Assembly: GCA_947497495.1 (NCBI GenBank)
Contig: CANMGT010000001.1
Location: 620,001-684,000, forward strand
Source of the DNA: an uncultured Lentibacter sp.
Lineage (GTDB): Bacteria; Pseudomonadota; Alphaproteobacteria; Rhodobacterales; Rhodobacteraceae
DNA length: 64,000 bases
Direction: 5' to 3'
The position numbers and the translations under genes were made by a program. Positions 55,213 through 64,000 of the stretch are shown piece after piece (the first letter of the stretch is position 1; every line of letters begins with the position of its first letter). The notes beneath the pieces are model-generated. The model saw nothing but the letters and a program-made list of their open reading frames with translations. It was not told the origin of the DNA and searched no databases.

Positions 55213-55286
55213 CAGCTTGCTTTCCGCTTCAGATGGCTTACCTAGACAGGCAATCCCTTATCCTTTGCGCAGAGGCCTAGACCGTC

Positions 55287-56066
55287 TTGAGAACCCAGCT
55301 GAAAGACTTCATCGACAAGCCTCTAACCGCCAATTTCATCACATGGGTCATCGTCTTCAACGCGATAATCCTCGGTCTGGAAACATCAGACTCCACCATG
55401 GCACGTTTCGGCGGGCTGATAGGCTTTCTCGACGTTCTCTGCCTGTCGATCTTCGTTGCAGAACTCGCCGCAAAACTTGTCGCCTATGGGCCGCGCTTCT
55501 TTCGCTCGGGCTGGAATATCTTCGACTTAGTGATCATCGCTATCTCGCTTGTTCCTGCGGGCCAAGGCCTGTCTGCCCTGCGCGCGCTGCGCATTTTGCG
55601 GGTGCTGCGCGTTGTGTCTGTCGCACCCTCACTGCGCCGTGTTGTCGAAGGCTTCATCTCCGCAGTGCCCGGCATGGGCTCGGTCTTCCTGCTCATGGGG
55701 CTGATCTTTTACATCGGCGCTGTCATCGCGACCAAGCTCTTTGGCAGCGACTTCCCCGAATGGTTCGGAACCCTCGGCGCCTCGGCTTACACACTGTTCC
55801 AAGTGATGACGCTCGAAAGCTGGTCAATGGGGATCGTGCGGCCGGTGATGGAAACATACCCCTACGCTTGGGCTTTCTTCTTGCCCTTCATCCTCGTCAC
55901 AACATTCGCAGTGGTAAACCTGCTCGTTGGCCTGATCGTCAACTCGATGCAAGACGCGCACCACGCCGAAGACGTCGCCAATACAGACGCCTACCGCGAC
56001 GACGTAATGGCACGGCTCGAGGCAATTGATGCGAAGTTGGATGCTATGAAACCAGATAGAAGCTAG
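55287..56066 (+). CDS. NaChBac-type voltage-gated sodium channel
   Basis: A 259-residue six-helix subunit. S4 has regularly spaced arginines ([20 protein letters not shown]), and the pore has the filter TLESWSMG, the sodium-selective sequence of bacterial Nav channels. S6 runs through [17 protein letters not shown] into a C-terminal helical tail. It works as a tetramer in the inner membrane. The start appears to be TTG (AGAGG upstream). The stop overlaps the dxs stop as CTAG. Confidence 0.92.
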   Translation: MRTQLKDFIDKPLTANFITWVIVFNAIILGLETSDSTMARFGGLIGFLDVLCLSIFVAELAAKLVAYGPRFFRSGWNIFDLVIIAISLVPAGQGLSALRALRILRVLRVVSVAPSLRRVVEGFISAVPGMGSVFLLMGLIFYIGAVIATKLFGSDFPEWFGTLGASAYTLFQVMTLESWSMGIVRPVMETYPYAWAFFLPFILVTTFAVVNLLVGLIVNSMQDAHHAEDVANTDAYRDDVMARLEAIDAKLDAMKPDRS

Positions 56067-57985
56067 GCGCGCTTGATCTGCGCAACGCCTAGAACATCGA
56101 AAACCTTTGCGACGATGTGAGCTGCCTGCAGGCCCGCTTCTTCATACATTTCCGTGGGTGAGCCTTGATCGATAAACCAGTCAGGCAACACCATCGAGCG
56201 GAACTTGAGGCCCGTGTCAAACACGCCCTCATCGGCCAGAAGCTGCGCGACATGGCTTCCAAAGCCGCCAACCGCGCCCTCTTCAAGCGTGATCAGAACT
56301 TCATGTTCCGCCGCCAGCTTAAGGATCATCTCGCGATCAAGCGGCTTGGCAAAGCGCGCGTCAGCAACCGTGGGCTCGATGCCTTTCGCGACCAGCGCTT
56401 CAGCAGCTTTCTCGGCCTCGGCCAAACGTGTCCCGAACGACAGGATCGCCACGCGCTTGCCTTCCCGCACGACACGGCCACGGCCCAGCTCGAGCACTTC
56501 GCCGACAGCCGGCATATCTACACCAACGCCCTCACCACGCGGAAACCTGAACGCAATAGGGCCGCTGTCATGCGCCGCCGCCGTGGCAACCATGTGCTTC
56601 AACTCGGCCTCGTCAGCCGCCGCCATAACAACCATGTTCGGCAAGTTCGCAAGGAAGGCCACATCAAAGCTGCCTGCGTGTGTGGCACCGTCAGCACCCA
56701 CAAGGCCTGCACGGTCGACCGCGAAGCGCACAGGCAGGTTCTGCAAGGCCACGTCGTGGACGACTTGGTCATAGCCGCGCTGCAAGAACGTCGAGTACAT
56801 CGCGCAGAACGGCTTCATCCCGCCCGCCGCGAGGCCAGCGCAGAATGTCACGCCATGTTGCTCGGCGATGCTCACATCAAAGCAGCGGCTCGGGTAGCGC
56901 TCGGCCATCAAGTCAAGGCCGGTGCCTGAAGGCATCGCGGCTGTCACAGCGCAGATCTTGTCGTCACTCGCCGCCAGCTCAACCAACGTGTCACCAAAAA
57001 CGCCCGTATAACTCGGCGCGTTGCTCGGTGCTTTTTGCTGCTTGCCGGTGATCACATCGAACTTCGCGGTCGCGTGGCCCTTGTCGTCGCGCGCTTCGGC
57101 GGGGGCATAGCCTTTGCCCTTTTTCGTCAGCGCGTGGATCAGGATCGGACCCGTCGCACGCGCCTTCACTGTGCGCAACACGTTCATCAACTGGCTCATG
57201 TCATGGCCGTCAATTGGCCCAACATAGGAGAAGCCCAGCTCTTCAAACAGCGTGCCGCCAACGGCCATGCCTTTGAGCATTTCCTTGGCGCGTTTGGCCC
57301 CCTCCTGAAAGAACGGCGGCATCAGGCTGACAGCCCCCTTGGCAGCCGCCTTGAACTCCTGAAAGGGCTCTTCGGCGTAAAGACGGCTCAGGTAGTTTGA
57401 GAAAGCGCCAACGGGCGGCGCGATGCTCATGTCGTTGTCGTTCAGGACCACGATCAGGCGTTTGCCTAAATGGCCCGCGTTGTTCATTGCCTCAAAGGCC
57501 ATGCCAGCGCTCATCGCGCCGTCGCCGATCACAGCGATCGCGTCGCCCAGCCCCTCAGGGCAGTTGCCGCCCAAGTCGCGCGCCACGGCAAAGCCAAGTG
57601 CTGCGCTGATCGAGGTTGACGAATGTGCAGTTCCGAACGGATCAAACGGGCTTTCGCTGCGCTTGGTAAACCCGCTCAGCCCGCCGCGTTGGCGCAGGGT
57701 GCGGATACGCTCGCGCCGCCCTGTCAGAATTTTGTGAGGGTATGACTGATGCGATACATCCCAGATGATCTTGTCTTTGGGCGCATCAAAAACCGCATGC
57801 AAGGCAACCGTCAGCTCGACCACACCCAAACCAGCGCCAAGGTGCCCACCAGTTTCCGAAACCGCGCTAATGGTTTCAGCGCGCAGCTCGCCAGCGAGTT
57901 GCACCAATTGCGCATCGCTAAACTGCTTCATATCAGCAGGCGTTGCGACAGTGTCGAGCAGCGGTGTGTTCGGGCGGTCAGTCAT
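56063..57985 (-). CDS. dxs: 1-deoxy-D-xylulose-5-phosphate synthase
   Basis: A 640-residue transketolase-like enzyme. Thiamine-diphosphate motif [18 protein letters not shown], early [16 protein letters not shown] and [13 protein letters not shown], and the transketolase middle domain with [20 protein letters not shown]. It makes DXP from pyruvate and glyceraldehyde 3-phosphate for isoprenoids and thiamine. AAGGGAG precedes ATG 57985. It lies 20 bases after ispA. Confidence 0.97.
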   Translation of the reverse strand: MTDRPNTPLLDTVATPADMKQFSDAQLVQLAGELRAETISAVSETGGHLGAGLGVVELTVALHAVFDAPKDKIIWDVSHQSYPHKILTGRRERIRTLRQRGGLSGFTKRSESPFDPFGTAHSSTSISAALGFAVARDLGGNCPEGLGDAIAVIGDGAMSAGMAFEAMNNAGHLGKRLIVVLNDNDMSIAPPVGAFSNYLSRLYAEEPFQEFKAAAKGAVSLMPPFFQEGAKRAKEMLKGMAVGGTLFEELGFSYVGPIDGHDMSQLMNVLRTVKARATGPILIHALTKKGKGYAPAEARDDKGHATAKFDVITGKQQKAPSNAPSYTGVFGDTLVELAASDDKICAVTAAMPSGTGLDLMAERYPSRCFDVSIAEQHGVTFCAGLAAGGMKPFCAMYSTFLQRGYDQVVHDVALQNLPVRFAVDRAGLVGADGATHAGSFDVAFLANLPNMVVMAAADEAELKHMVATAAAHDSGPIAFRFPRGEGVGVDMPAVGEVLELGRGRVVREGKRVAILSFGTRLAEAEKAAEALVAKGIEPTVADARFAKPLDREMILKLAAEHEVLITLEEGAVGGFGSHVAQLLADEGVFDTGLKFRSMVLPDWFIDQGSPTEMYEEAGLQAAHIVAKVFDVLGVAQIKRA

Positions 57986-58005
57986 CGGCTCCCTTTCGGG
58001 GTAAA

Positions 58006-58890
58006 CTACTTTCGCCGCGCAATAACGAAGCGCGCGGCCTCTCGCAAGCATTCGGCGTCTGTTCGATAGGAAGATAAGGCCTCACAGGCCTGCTCTACAA
58101 GGGCTGCGGCCTGGCGTTTTGCCGCATCAAGGCCCAGAAGGGACACGAAAGTCGCCTTGCCAGCTTCCGCGTCTTTGCCCACAGCCTTGCCTGTCTCGGC
58201 GGCGTCACCCTCAACATCAAGGATGTCATCGGCGATCTGGAAGGCAAGGCCCAATGCCTCGCCATATGTCTCTAATCCTGCGGAATTCGCCTCAGCCATC
58301 ACGGCTCCAGCACTCGCCGACCACCTGATAAGCGCGCCTGTCTTGCCGTGCTGAACAGCCTTGATCTGCGCAAGTGTCAGGGGCTTTGCAGCGGTCTCGG
58401 CCGCAATGTCCATCATCTGTCCGCCAACCATGCCCTCATGCCCCGAAGCCACAGCCAGCCCGTGGACCAGGCCAAGCGCGTTACCGCCGGACTCAGCCAA
58501 AACCTCAAACGCTTTGGCCTGCAAGGCATCCCCGGCCAAAACAGCCGTGTGTTCGTTCCACATCCGGTGAACAGTCGGCTTGCCACGGCGCAGGTCATCG
58601 TCGTCCATACAGGGCAAATCATCGTGGATCAGCGAATAGGCATGGATGCACTCGACAGCCAAGGCAGCCTGCGTTGCAGCCTTAAAACTTTGCCCATGCA
58701 AGCGCGCCGATTCGATCACGAGAAACGCCCGCAAAGCCTTACCGCCGTGCAGCGCGTAAAGCATCGCTTCGCCCAGCACAGCATGTGCGTCAGACTCCGG
58801 CGCGCCAAAAGCCACCCCAGCCGCCTGCTCCGTGACAGACTGCGCACGCTTCAACGCGTCTTCAAAGGGAAGCGGTTCAATCAACATCAA
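58006..58890 (-). CDS. ispA: polyprenyl synthetase, probable farnesyl diphosphate synthase
   Basis: A 294-residue prenyltransferase with the first Asp-rich motif [20 protein letters not shown] and the second [16 protein letters not shown]. It builds C15 farnesyl diphosphate. Start overlaps the xseB stop. Order xseB-ispA-dxs is the classical operon. Confidence 0.94.
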   Translation of the reverse strand: MMLIEPLPFEDALKRAQSVTEQAAGVAFGAPESDAHAVLGEAMLYALHGGKALRAFLVIESARLHGQSFKAATQAALAVECIHAYSLIHDDLPCMDDDDLRRGKPTVHRMWNEHTAVLAGDALQAKAFEVLAESGGNALGLVHGLAVASGHEGMVGGQMMDIAAETAAKPLTLAQIKAVQHGKTGALIRWSASAGAVMAEANSAGLETYGEALGLAFQIADDILDVEGDAAETGKAVGKDAEAGKATFVSLLGLDAAKRQAAALVEQACEALSSYRTDAECLREAARFVIARRK

Positions 58891-59119
58891 GTGGCTTTAG
58901 GCCCGCTGCATTGCCGTCGCCATCAAGCGTGATCACGGCGATCTTTTCTTCAGCTTCCTTAAGCTTGGCGGCGCAATGTGCCTTCAGTTCAGCGCCGCGC
59001 TCATAAAGCTTGATAGAGTCTTCCAGCGGCACATCTCCGCGCTCAAGCTGGCCCACAACTTTCTCAAGCTCGGCCATCGCGGCTTCAAAACTCATCTCTG
59101 CTACTGCTGTCTCGCTCAT
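58877..59119 (-). CDS. xseB: exodeoxyribonuclease VII small subunit
   Basis: An 80-residue protein with the XseB pattern MSFEAAMAELEKVVGQLERG, DVPLEDSIKLYERG, KLKEAEEKI. It binds XseA, encoded elsewhere. GGAGAGA before ATG 59119. Confidence 0.94.
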   Translation of the reverse strand: MSETAVAEMSFEAAMAELEKVVGQLERGDVPLEDSIKLYERGAELKAHCAAKLKEAEEKIAVITLDGDGNAAGLKPLDVD

Positions 59120-59203
59120 GCGTCTCTCCAAACTGCTTTGCCCAACCATACGCGCGCAAACAAATGGGTTCAATTCAGAACAATGCGCGCATAGGCTGCG
59201 CCC

Positions 59204-60160
59204 ATGTCAAAGATCGAGCAAAGCAACATCGACTTGTTTCCGCGCGAAACCGCGGCTGCCCTGACGCTGCTTGAAGCGGCTTTGGCAGGGCATGATGCGT
59301 CGCTAGAGGCCGCGCTGCACATTGTCCCTTCCAAGCACGCGCTGTTCAAAGGGCGCTGGCAGGGCGCTGAGGCAGTCTTCCGGATCGTGCTTGATAAGGC
59401 CAATCTTGAAACAGCCAGCCGTGAGTTTGCCGAGCTCTCTCGCGCTTGGAGCTATATGCAAGAGCCGCCGCTGACAGTCACCCAGCCGCTGCACTTTGAG
59501 CCCGATAGCGGCGTGACAGTGACTGCTTTTGCACCGGGCCGCGGGATGCTTCACCATCTCTGGTCGCTTGAAGCCAATGCGCGCATCGGCCCGATGAACC
59601 TCGCAGCTGACTGGCTGCATAAGTTTACCCTACCTACGCAAGAAGCCCGCAAGCCCAACCGCCGTCCATGGCGCACTTGGGCCGAGGCTGCCGCTGCCAA
59701 GCAAACACATGAACCGCTGCAAAAAGCCGAGGCCCGCGTGCTGCAGAAAATGAAAAAGCTCTATGGCCAGATAGACCTGCCCGAATGGCGCGTTGCGCTC
59801 GCCCATGGGGACTTTCACCTCAACAATTTGCACTTTCACACCGGAACAGTGACTGGTTTTGACTTGGGCGGTACAAATCATGCCCCACTTTATAAAGACA
59901 TGGCCCGCGCTCTCGTGCACATGGCACGCCGTGGCATGGTGCCTTCGGGCAAGCGCCGCTTTGGCGTCGATGCAGCTGCGTTTGAGCACTATGTGCAGCG
60001 CTTTGAGCTGATAGACGTCGAGGAGAACGGCTTTTTGCCCTACTTCATCTGCTTTGAAGCGCTGATCAAAATCGAGCACCCCGACATGCCCAAACAACGC
60101 ATCGAGCACGCGCTGGAAATGTCCGAAGCCCTGTTTGCCGACATGAAGCAGATCACCTAG
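59204..60160 (+). CDS. aminoglycoside phosphotransferase/choline kinase-like family protein
   Basis: A 318-residue kinase-fold protein. The catalytic loop is [14 protein letters not shown] and the metal Asp lies in [20 protein letters not shown]. The N-lobe ([20 protein letters not shown]) carries a possible ATP lysine. The substrate is unknown; lipopolysaccharide or small-molecule phosphorylation are options. The stop overlaps the convergent mutS stop as CTAG. Confidence 0.78.
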   Translation: MSKIEQSNIDLFPRETAAALTLLEAALAGHDASLEAALHIVPSKHALFKGRWQGAEAVFRIVLDKANLETASREFAELSRAWSYMQEPPLTVTQPLHFEPDSGVTVTAFAPGRGMLHHLWSLEANARIGPMNLAADWLHKFTLPTQEARKPNRRPWRTWAEAAAAKQTHEPLQKAEARVLQKMKKLYGQIDLPEWRVALAHGDFHLNNLHFHTGTVTGFDLGGTNHAPLYKDMARALVHMARRGMVPSGKRRFGVDAAAFEHYVQRFELIDVEENGFLPYFICFEALIKIEHPDMPKQRIEHALEMSEALFADMKQIT

Positions 60161-62790
60161 TCGAGTTTGGCTTTCAGATCATACAAAACCTGAAGCGCCT
60201 CGCGCGGCGTTAGCTCGTCGGGGAAAACGCCTGCAAGCGCGTCTTCCACGGCGCTGTCTTTCACGGCCACAGGTGCCGGCGTTGGCGTTGCCGAGAACAG
60301 CGGCAAGTCGTCAATCACGGCTTTTGCCTGCCCTTCCCGCTCGCCTTTTTCCAGCGCCTCAAGCACAACTTTCGCCCGCGCGATCACACTGTCGGGTAGC
60401 CCCGCGAGCTTGGCAACTTGCACCCCATACGAGCGGTCGGCGGTGCCTTTGCGCACCTCGTGCAGGAAGATGATCTCGCCTTCCCACTCCTTCACCATGA
60501 CAGTCGCATTCGAACAGCGCTCAAGCTTGTCAGACAGCTGCGTCATCTCGTGGTAATGCGTCGCAAAGAGCGCGCGGCAGTGGTTGCTTTCGTGCAAATG
60601 CTCAAGCGTCGCCCAAGCAATCGAGAGGCCATCATAGGTCGCCGTGCCGCGCCCGATCTCGTCGAGTATAACCAAGGCACGGTCGTCAGCCTGATTGAGG
60701 ATCGCAGCGGTTTCAACCATCTCGACCATGAAGGTCGAGCGCCCGCGCGCCAAGTCGTCACTCGCGCCAACACGGCTGAAAAGCTGGCTCACGATGCCAA
60801 CTTGCGCGCGCGCGGCGGGCACGTAACTGCCCATCTGCGCGAGCACCGCGATCAGCGCGTTTTGCCTCAGGAATGTTGACTTACCAGCCATGTTCGGCCC
60901 CGTCAGAAGCCAAAGCTGGTCGTCCTCCGCCAGCGCGCAGTCGTTGGGCACAAAGCCCTCGCCGCCTTGCTTGCGCAGCGCTTGCTCCACAACAGGGTGG
61001 CGGCCTTGTTCGATCACCAGCGCGCGGCTGTTGTCTACCACGGGCCGCGCCCAGTCTTCCTCGCGGGCAATGGTGGCCAAGCCCAGCGCCACGTCGAACT
61101 CGGCCAGCGCACCAGTGGCGCCAAACACTGCCTCCTGCGCCGCCAAGATGGCCCCGCGCAACTCGCCGAAAATGCGCAGCTCGATCTCGTTTGCCCGTCC
61201 GCCCGCGTTCAATATCCGCGTCTCCATTTCGCTCAGCTCAACCGTGGTAAAGCGCACTTGGTTGGCCGTGGTCTGGCGGTGTTTGAACATCTCGTTCAAC
61301 GGCTCTGACAGCATCGTTTCCGCGTGCGTCGCCGTCACTTCAACGAAGTAACCCAGCACATTGTTGTGTTTGATCTTGAGCGCGTTGATGCCCGTCTGCG
61401 CAACGTAGTCTTGCTGCATTTTGGCAATCACGCTACGGCCCTCGTCACGCAGGCCGCGGCACTCGTCAAGCTCCTCGTCATAGCCCGCGGCAACATAGCC
61501 GCCATCGCGCGCCAAAAGCGGCGGCTCGGCAACAAGCGCCTGGTCTAGAAGCTGCGTCAAAGCCTCGTGGCCCACAAGCTTCTCGGACGCGCGCGCAAGC
61601 ACCTCGGGCAACTCAAGTTGCGCCACGTTAGAGCCTATTTCAGCCGCTTTCTCCAAGCCGTTCCTGATCGCCGTCAGGTCACGCGGCCCGCCTCGCTCAA
61701 GGCCCAACCGCGACAAGGCGCGCTCCATGTCGGGCACATGCCGCAGGTGCTCGCGCGTGACACTCAGAAAGCCTGTGTCGCCATGTGCATAGGCAACGGC
61801 ATCAAGCCGCCGCACGATTTCGTCAACATCGCAGGAGGGCGAGCTAATTCGCCGCTCCAGGAGCCGCGCGCCCGGCGCTGTCAAAGTCCTGTCTATCGCC
61901 GCCAGCAAGGAGCCCGCCCGCGCGCCCTGCATAGAGTGCGTCAGCTCAAGGTTGCGCCGTGTCGCCGCATCGATCTGCATCACACGGCCCGCTGCCTCGC
62001 GCACAGGCGCCTGCAAGAGCGGCAGCTTGCCTTTCTGGGTTATCTCCAAGTAATCCAGCACCGCGCCCAGCGCCGAAACTTCAGCACGCGAGAACTGCCC
62101 GAAGGCCTCAAGCGTCTGCACGCTAAAGAAGTCGCACAACCGCTTTGTTGCCCCCTCGCTGTCAAAGCTGGCCTTGCCAAGCTCTGTCACAGCAACGCCC
62201 TGCTCTTCGGCAATTTCGGCCAGCTCGCCAAATTGAGCATCGGCGAAGATAATTTCGCTCGGGGCAAGCCGCGCCAACTCGGGCCCCAACCGCACGCGCG
62301 AGGCCTCCATCACCCGAAAGGCACCTGTCGACATGTCGATCCAAGCCAAGCCTGCCGCATCGCGGATTTCGACATAAGCCGCCAGATAGTTGTGCCGCCG
62401 TGCTTCCAGCAGGCTCTCTTCCGTCAGCGTTCCGGGGGTGACAAGCCTCACAACATCACGCCGCACAACCGACTTGTAGCCGCGCTTCTTGGCTTCGGCG
62501 GGGCTTTCAAGCTGCTCGCAAACAGCCACGCGAAAACCCTTGCGAATGAGCGTCAGCAAGTAGTTTTCGGCCGCATGGTAAGGCACGCCGCACATGGCAA
62601 TGTCTTCGCCCTCGTGCTTGCCTCGCTTTGTCAGCGCAATATCCAAAGCTTCAGCCGCAGCCACGGCATCATCAAAGAACATCTCGTAGAAGTCGCCCAT
62701 GCGGTAAAACAGGAGCGCCTCGGGGTAGTTCCCCTTGATCTCAAGATACTGCGCCATCATTGGCGTCACAGCTGACTTGGCAGTGCTCAC
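60157..62790 (-). CDS. mutS: DNA mismatch repair protein MutS
   Basis: An 877-residue protein. The mismatch-contact motif is [11 protein letters not shown] near residue 33. The ATPase has Walker [21 protein letters not shown], Walker B region [20 protein letters not shown] and the [10 protein letters not shown] switch, then the dimerisation tail. GTG at 62790 is preferred ([26 protein letters not shown] upstream); ATG at 62760 is the next choice. Divergent from the malic enzyme gene, an order shared by Rhodobacterales. Confidence 0.96.
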   Translation of the reverse strand: MSTAKSAVTPMMAQYLEIKGNYPEALLFYRMGDFYEMFFDDAVAAAEALDIALTKRGKHEGEDIAMCGVPYHAAENYLLTLIRKGFRVAVCEQLESPAEAKKRGYKSVVRRDVVRLVTPGTLTEESLLEARRHNYLAAYVEIRDAAGLAWIDMSTGAFRVMEASRVRLGPELARLAPSEIIFADAQFGELAEIAEEQGVAVTELGKASFDSEGATKRLCDFFSVQTLEAFGQFSRAEVSALGAVLDYLEITQKGKLPLLQAPVREAAGRVMQIDAATRRNLELTHSMQGARAGSLLAAIDRTLTAPGARLLERRISSPSCDVDEIVRRLDAVAYAHGDTGFLSVTREHLRHVPDMERALSRLGLERGGPRDLTAIRNGLEKAAEIGSNVAQLELPEVLARASEKLVGHEALTQLLDQALVAEPPLLARDGGYVAAGYDEELDECRGLRDEGRSVIAKMQQDYVAQTGINALKIKHNNVLGYFVEVTATHAETMLSEPLNEMFKHRQTTANQVRFTTVELSEMETRILNAGGRANEIELRIFGELRGAILAAQEAVFGATGALAEFDVALGLATIAREEDWARPVVDNSRALVIEQGRHPVVEQALRKQGGEGFVPNDCALAEDDQLWLLTGPNMAGKSTFLRQNALIAVLAQMGSYVPAARAQVGIVSQLFSRVGASDDLARGRSTFMVEMVETAAILNQADDRALVILDEIGRGTATYDGLSIAWATLEHLHESNHCRALFATHYHEMTQLSDKLERCSNATVMVKEWEGEIIFLHEVRKGTADRSYGVQVAKLAGLPDSVIARAKVVLEALEKGEREGQAKAVIDDLPLFSATPTPAPVAVKDSAVEDALAGVFPDELTPREALQVLYDLKAKLD

Positions 62791-62926
62791 GTCTACATTC
62801 CCCCGAATGGTTGCCGGCCAAACTAACCAGACAAGCTGCGACACGAAAGCTGAAAGTCGTGTTTCGGTTGAGAGAATCTGCCCACCACGTTATAGCGGCC
62901 CAACCCTTTCTTGAATCAGGCCCATA

Positions 62927-64000
62927 ATGTCGAAACAAAAAATCTCCCGCGAAGATGCCCTTGCCTTTCACCTTGAGCCAACACCCGGCAAATGGGAGGT
63001 GCAGGCAACTGTCCCGATGACAACCCAGCGCGACCTGTCGCTGGCTTACTCGCCGGGCGTGGCCGTGCCTTGCGAAGACATCGCAGCCAACCCAGCGCTG
63101 GCCTACGACTACACCAACAAGGGCAACCTTGTAGCCGTTATTTCCAACGGCACAGCGGTGCTTGGCCTTGGCAACTTGGGCGCACTTGGCAGTAAGCCGG
63201 TGATGGAGGGCAAGTCAGTGCTCTTCAAGCGCTTCGCCGACGTGAACAGCATCGACATCGAGCTTGATTCGGAAGACCCGGAAGAACTCATCAACGCGAT
63301 CCGCCTGATGGGGCCAACATTCGGCGGCATCAACCTCGAAGACATCAAAGCGCCTGAGTGCTTTATCATCGAGCAGACCCTCAAAGAGCAGATGGACATC
63401 CCCGTCTTCCACGACGACCAGCACGGAACAGCGGTGATTTGCGCGGCGGGCCTGCTCAACGCGCTGCAAATTTCCGGCAAGGAAATCGGCGAAGTCAAGA
63501 TCGTCGTCAACGGCGCGGGTGCTGCGGGCATCGCCTGTATCGAGCTGATCAAAGCCATGGGCGCCAAGCACGACAACTGTATCTTGTGCGACACCAAAGG
63601 CGTCATCTTTCAAGGCCGCACCGAAGGCATGAACCAGTGGAAATCAGCCCACGCCGCCAACACCGAAAGCCGCACACTGGCCGAGGCAATGGACGGCGCC
63701 GACGTCTTCCTTGGCGTCTCTGTCAAAGGCGCGGTTACGCAAGACATGGTCGCCTCGATGGGCAAAAACGCCGTCATCTTCGCAATGGCCAACCCTGACC
63801 CGGAGATCACCCCTGAAGAGGCTCACGCCGTGCGCGAAGACGTGATCGTCGCGACAGGCCGCTCTGACTACCCCAACCAAGTCAACAACGTGCTCGGCTT
63901 CCCCTACCTGTTCCGCGGTGCGCTCGACATTCACGCGCGTGCGATCAACGACGAAATGAAGATTGCCTGTGCTGAAGCCCTCGCCAAACTGGCCCGCGAA
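62927..64000 (+). CDS. maeB: NADP-dependent malic enzyme (3' end outside window)
   Basis: The first 358 codons of an open frame running off the window. Malic enzyme motifs are clear: [40 protein letters not shown], the malate/metal segment [15 protein letters not shown] and [20 protein letters not shown], then the nucleotide fold [19 protein letters not shown]. It decarboxylates malate to pyruvate. Family members in this group usually carry a C-terminal phosphotransacetylase-like domain, not visible here. Confidence 0.93.
   Translation, partial: MSKQKISREDALAFHLEPTPGKWEVQATVPMTTQRDLSLAYSPGVAVPCEDIAANPALAYDYTNKGNLVAVISNGTAVLGLGNLGALGSKPVMEGKSVLFKRFADVNSIDIELDSEDPEELINAIRLMGPTFGGINLEDIKAPECFIIEQTLKEQMDIPVFHDDQHGTAVICAAGLLNALQISGKEIGEVKIVVNGAGAAGIACIELIKAMGAKHDNCILCDTKGVIFQGRTEGMNQWKSAHAANTESRTLAEAMDGADVFLGVSVKGAVTQDMVASMGKNAVIFAMANPDPEITPEEAHAVREDVIVATGRSDYPNQVNNVLGFPYLFRGALDIHARAINDEMKIACAEALAKLARE

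Noticed and set aside
55187..56029. 280-codon frame overlapping the sodium channel
   Set aside because: The channel frame carries the S4 and TLESWS motifs; the alternative is an Arg-rich out-of-frame translation.
61567..62775. 402-codon plus-strand frame opposite mutS
   Set aside because: Antisense shadow with no ribosome-binding site or domain.
1..64000. Prophage, transposon, CRISPR array or tRNA genes
   Set aside because: Intergenic regions were read through; none contains regularly spaced repeats, a cloverleaf, a transposase or an integrase.

Overview
The window looks like chromosomal DNA of a marine Rhodobacterales (Roseobacter-group) alphaproteobacterium. This rests on gene order and families rather than any database search: leuS-lptE-holA, dxs-ispA-xseB, divergent mutS/malic enzyme, ftsK-lolA, cnoX-LON domain-trm112, a NaChBac-type sodium channel with a TLESWS filter, RsbV/RsbW-like (RbaV/RbaW-like) partner-switching genes, two GcvT-fused dimethylglycine/sarcosine dehydrogenase paralogues next to a homocysteine methyltransferase, and a Rhodobacter-type porin. 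Coding density is high and many neighbours overlap by 1 to 17 bases. I found no tRNA, rRNA, CRISPR array, transposase, integrase or phage structural gene.

Layout. 1-6.2 kb: the 3' part of a RoxA-like dihaem cytochrome, a LuxR-type regulator, a secreted subtilase, a glyoxalase-bicupin fusion and a glutathione transferase. 6.3-10.4 kb: holA, lptE and leuS on the minus strand. 10.4-12 kb: a 377-base gap with a probable CcsR/cuckoo-type small RNA (two hairpins with anti-Shine-Dalgarno loops), then a decaying cluster with a frameshifted membrane-protein gene and a MarR gene that has lost its winged-helix domain. 12-22 kb: glycosyltransferase, lipoprotein hydrolase, amidohydrolase, DUF3576 lipoprotein, porin, YggS, BenE, a PEBP-like secreted protein, an L,D-transpeptidase and ribA. 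22-30 kb: a CenR-like response regulator, a perfect FNR-type box in front of a short terminator-ended transcript, exonuclease III, a hydrolase, a four-gene operon around a Tat-exported flavoprotein, and the CnoX-LON-Trm112 trio. 30-43 kb: ubiquinone hydroxylase, amidase, dapC, ftsK, lolA, a lytic transglycosylase, hspQ, rhodanese, a gamma-glutamyltransferase, the partner-switching pair and a thiolase. 43-52.4 kb: fRMsr, an XRE-cupin regulator with a clear inverted-repeat operator, two LysE exporters, a GFA protein, two dehydrogenase-GcvT proteins and a homocysteine methyltransferase. This reads as a one-carbon/methylated-amine module. 52.4-64 kb: DinB-like and SnoaL-like proteins, RarD, an epimerase, the sodium channel, dxs-ispA-xseB, a phosphotransferase-family protein, mutS and the 5' part of a malic enzyme gene.

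The least ordinary content is non-coding: the anti-SD hairpin RNA at 10.6 kb, the FNR-box small RNA candidate at 22.8 kb, and a dispersed palindromic repeat family (four copies) in which two copies show a compensatory base-pair change in one hairpin. Start codons were chosen from Shine-Dalgarno matches, family lengths and overlaps. Several annotated starts are shorter than the longest open frame.
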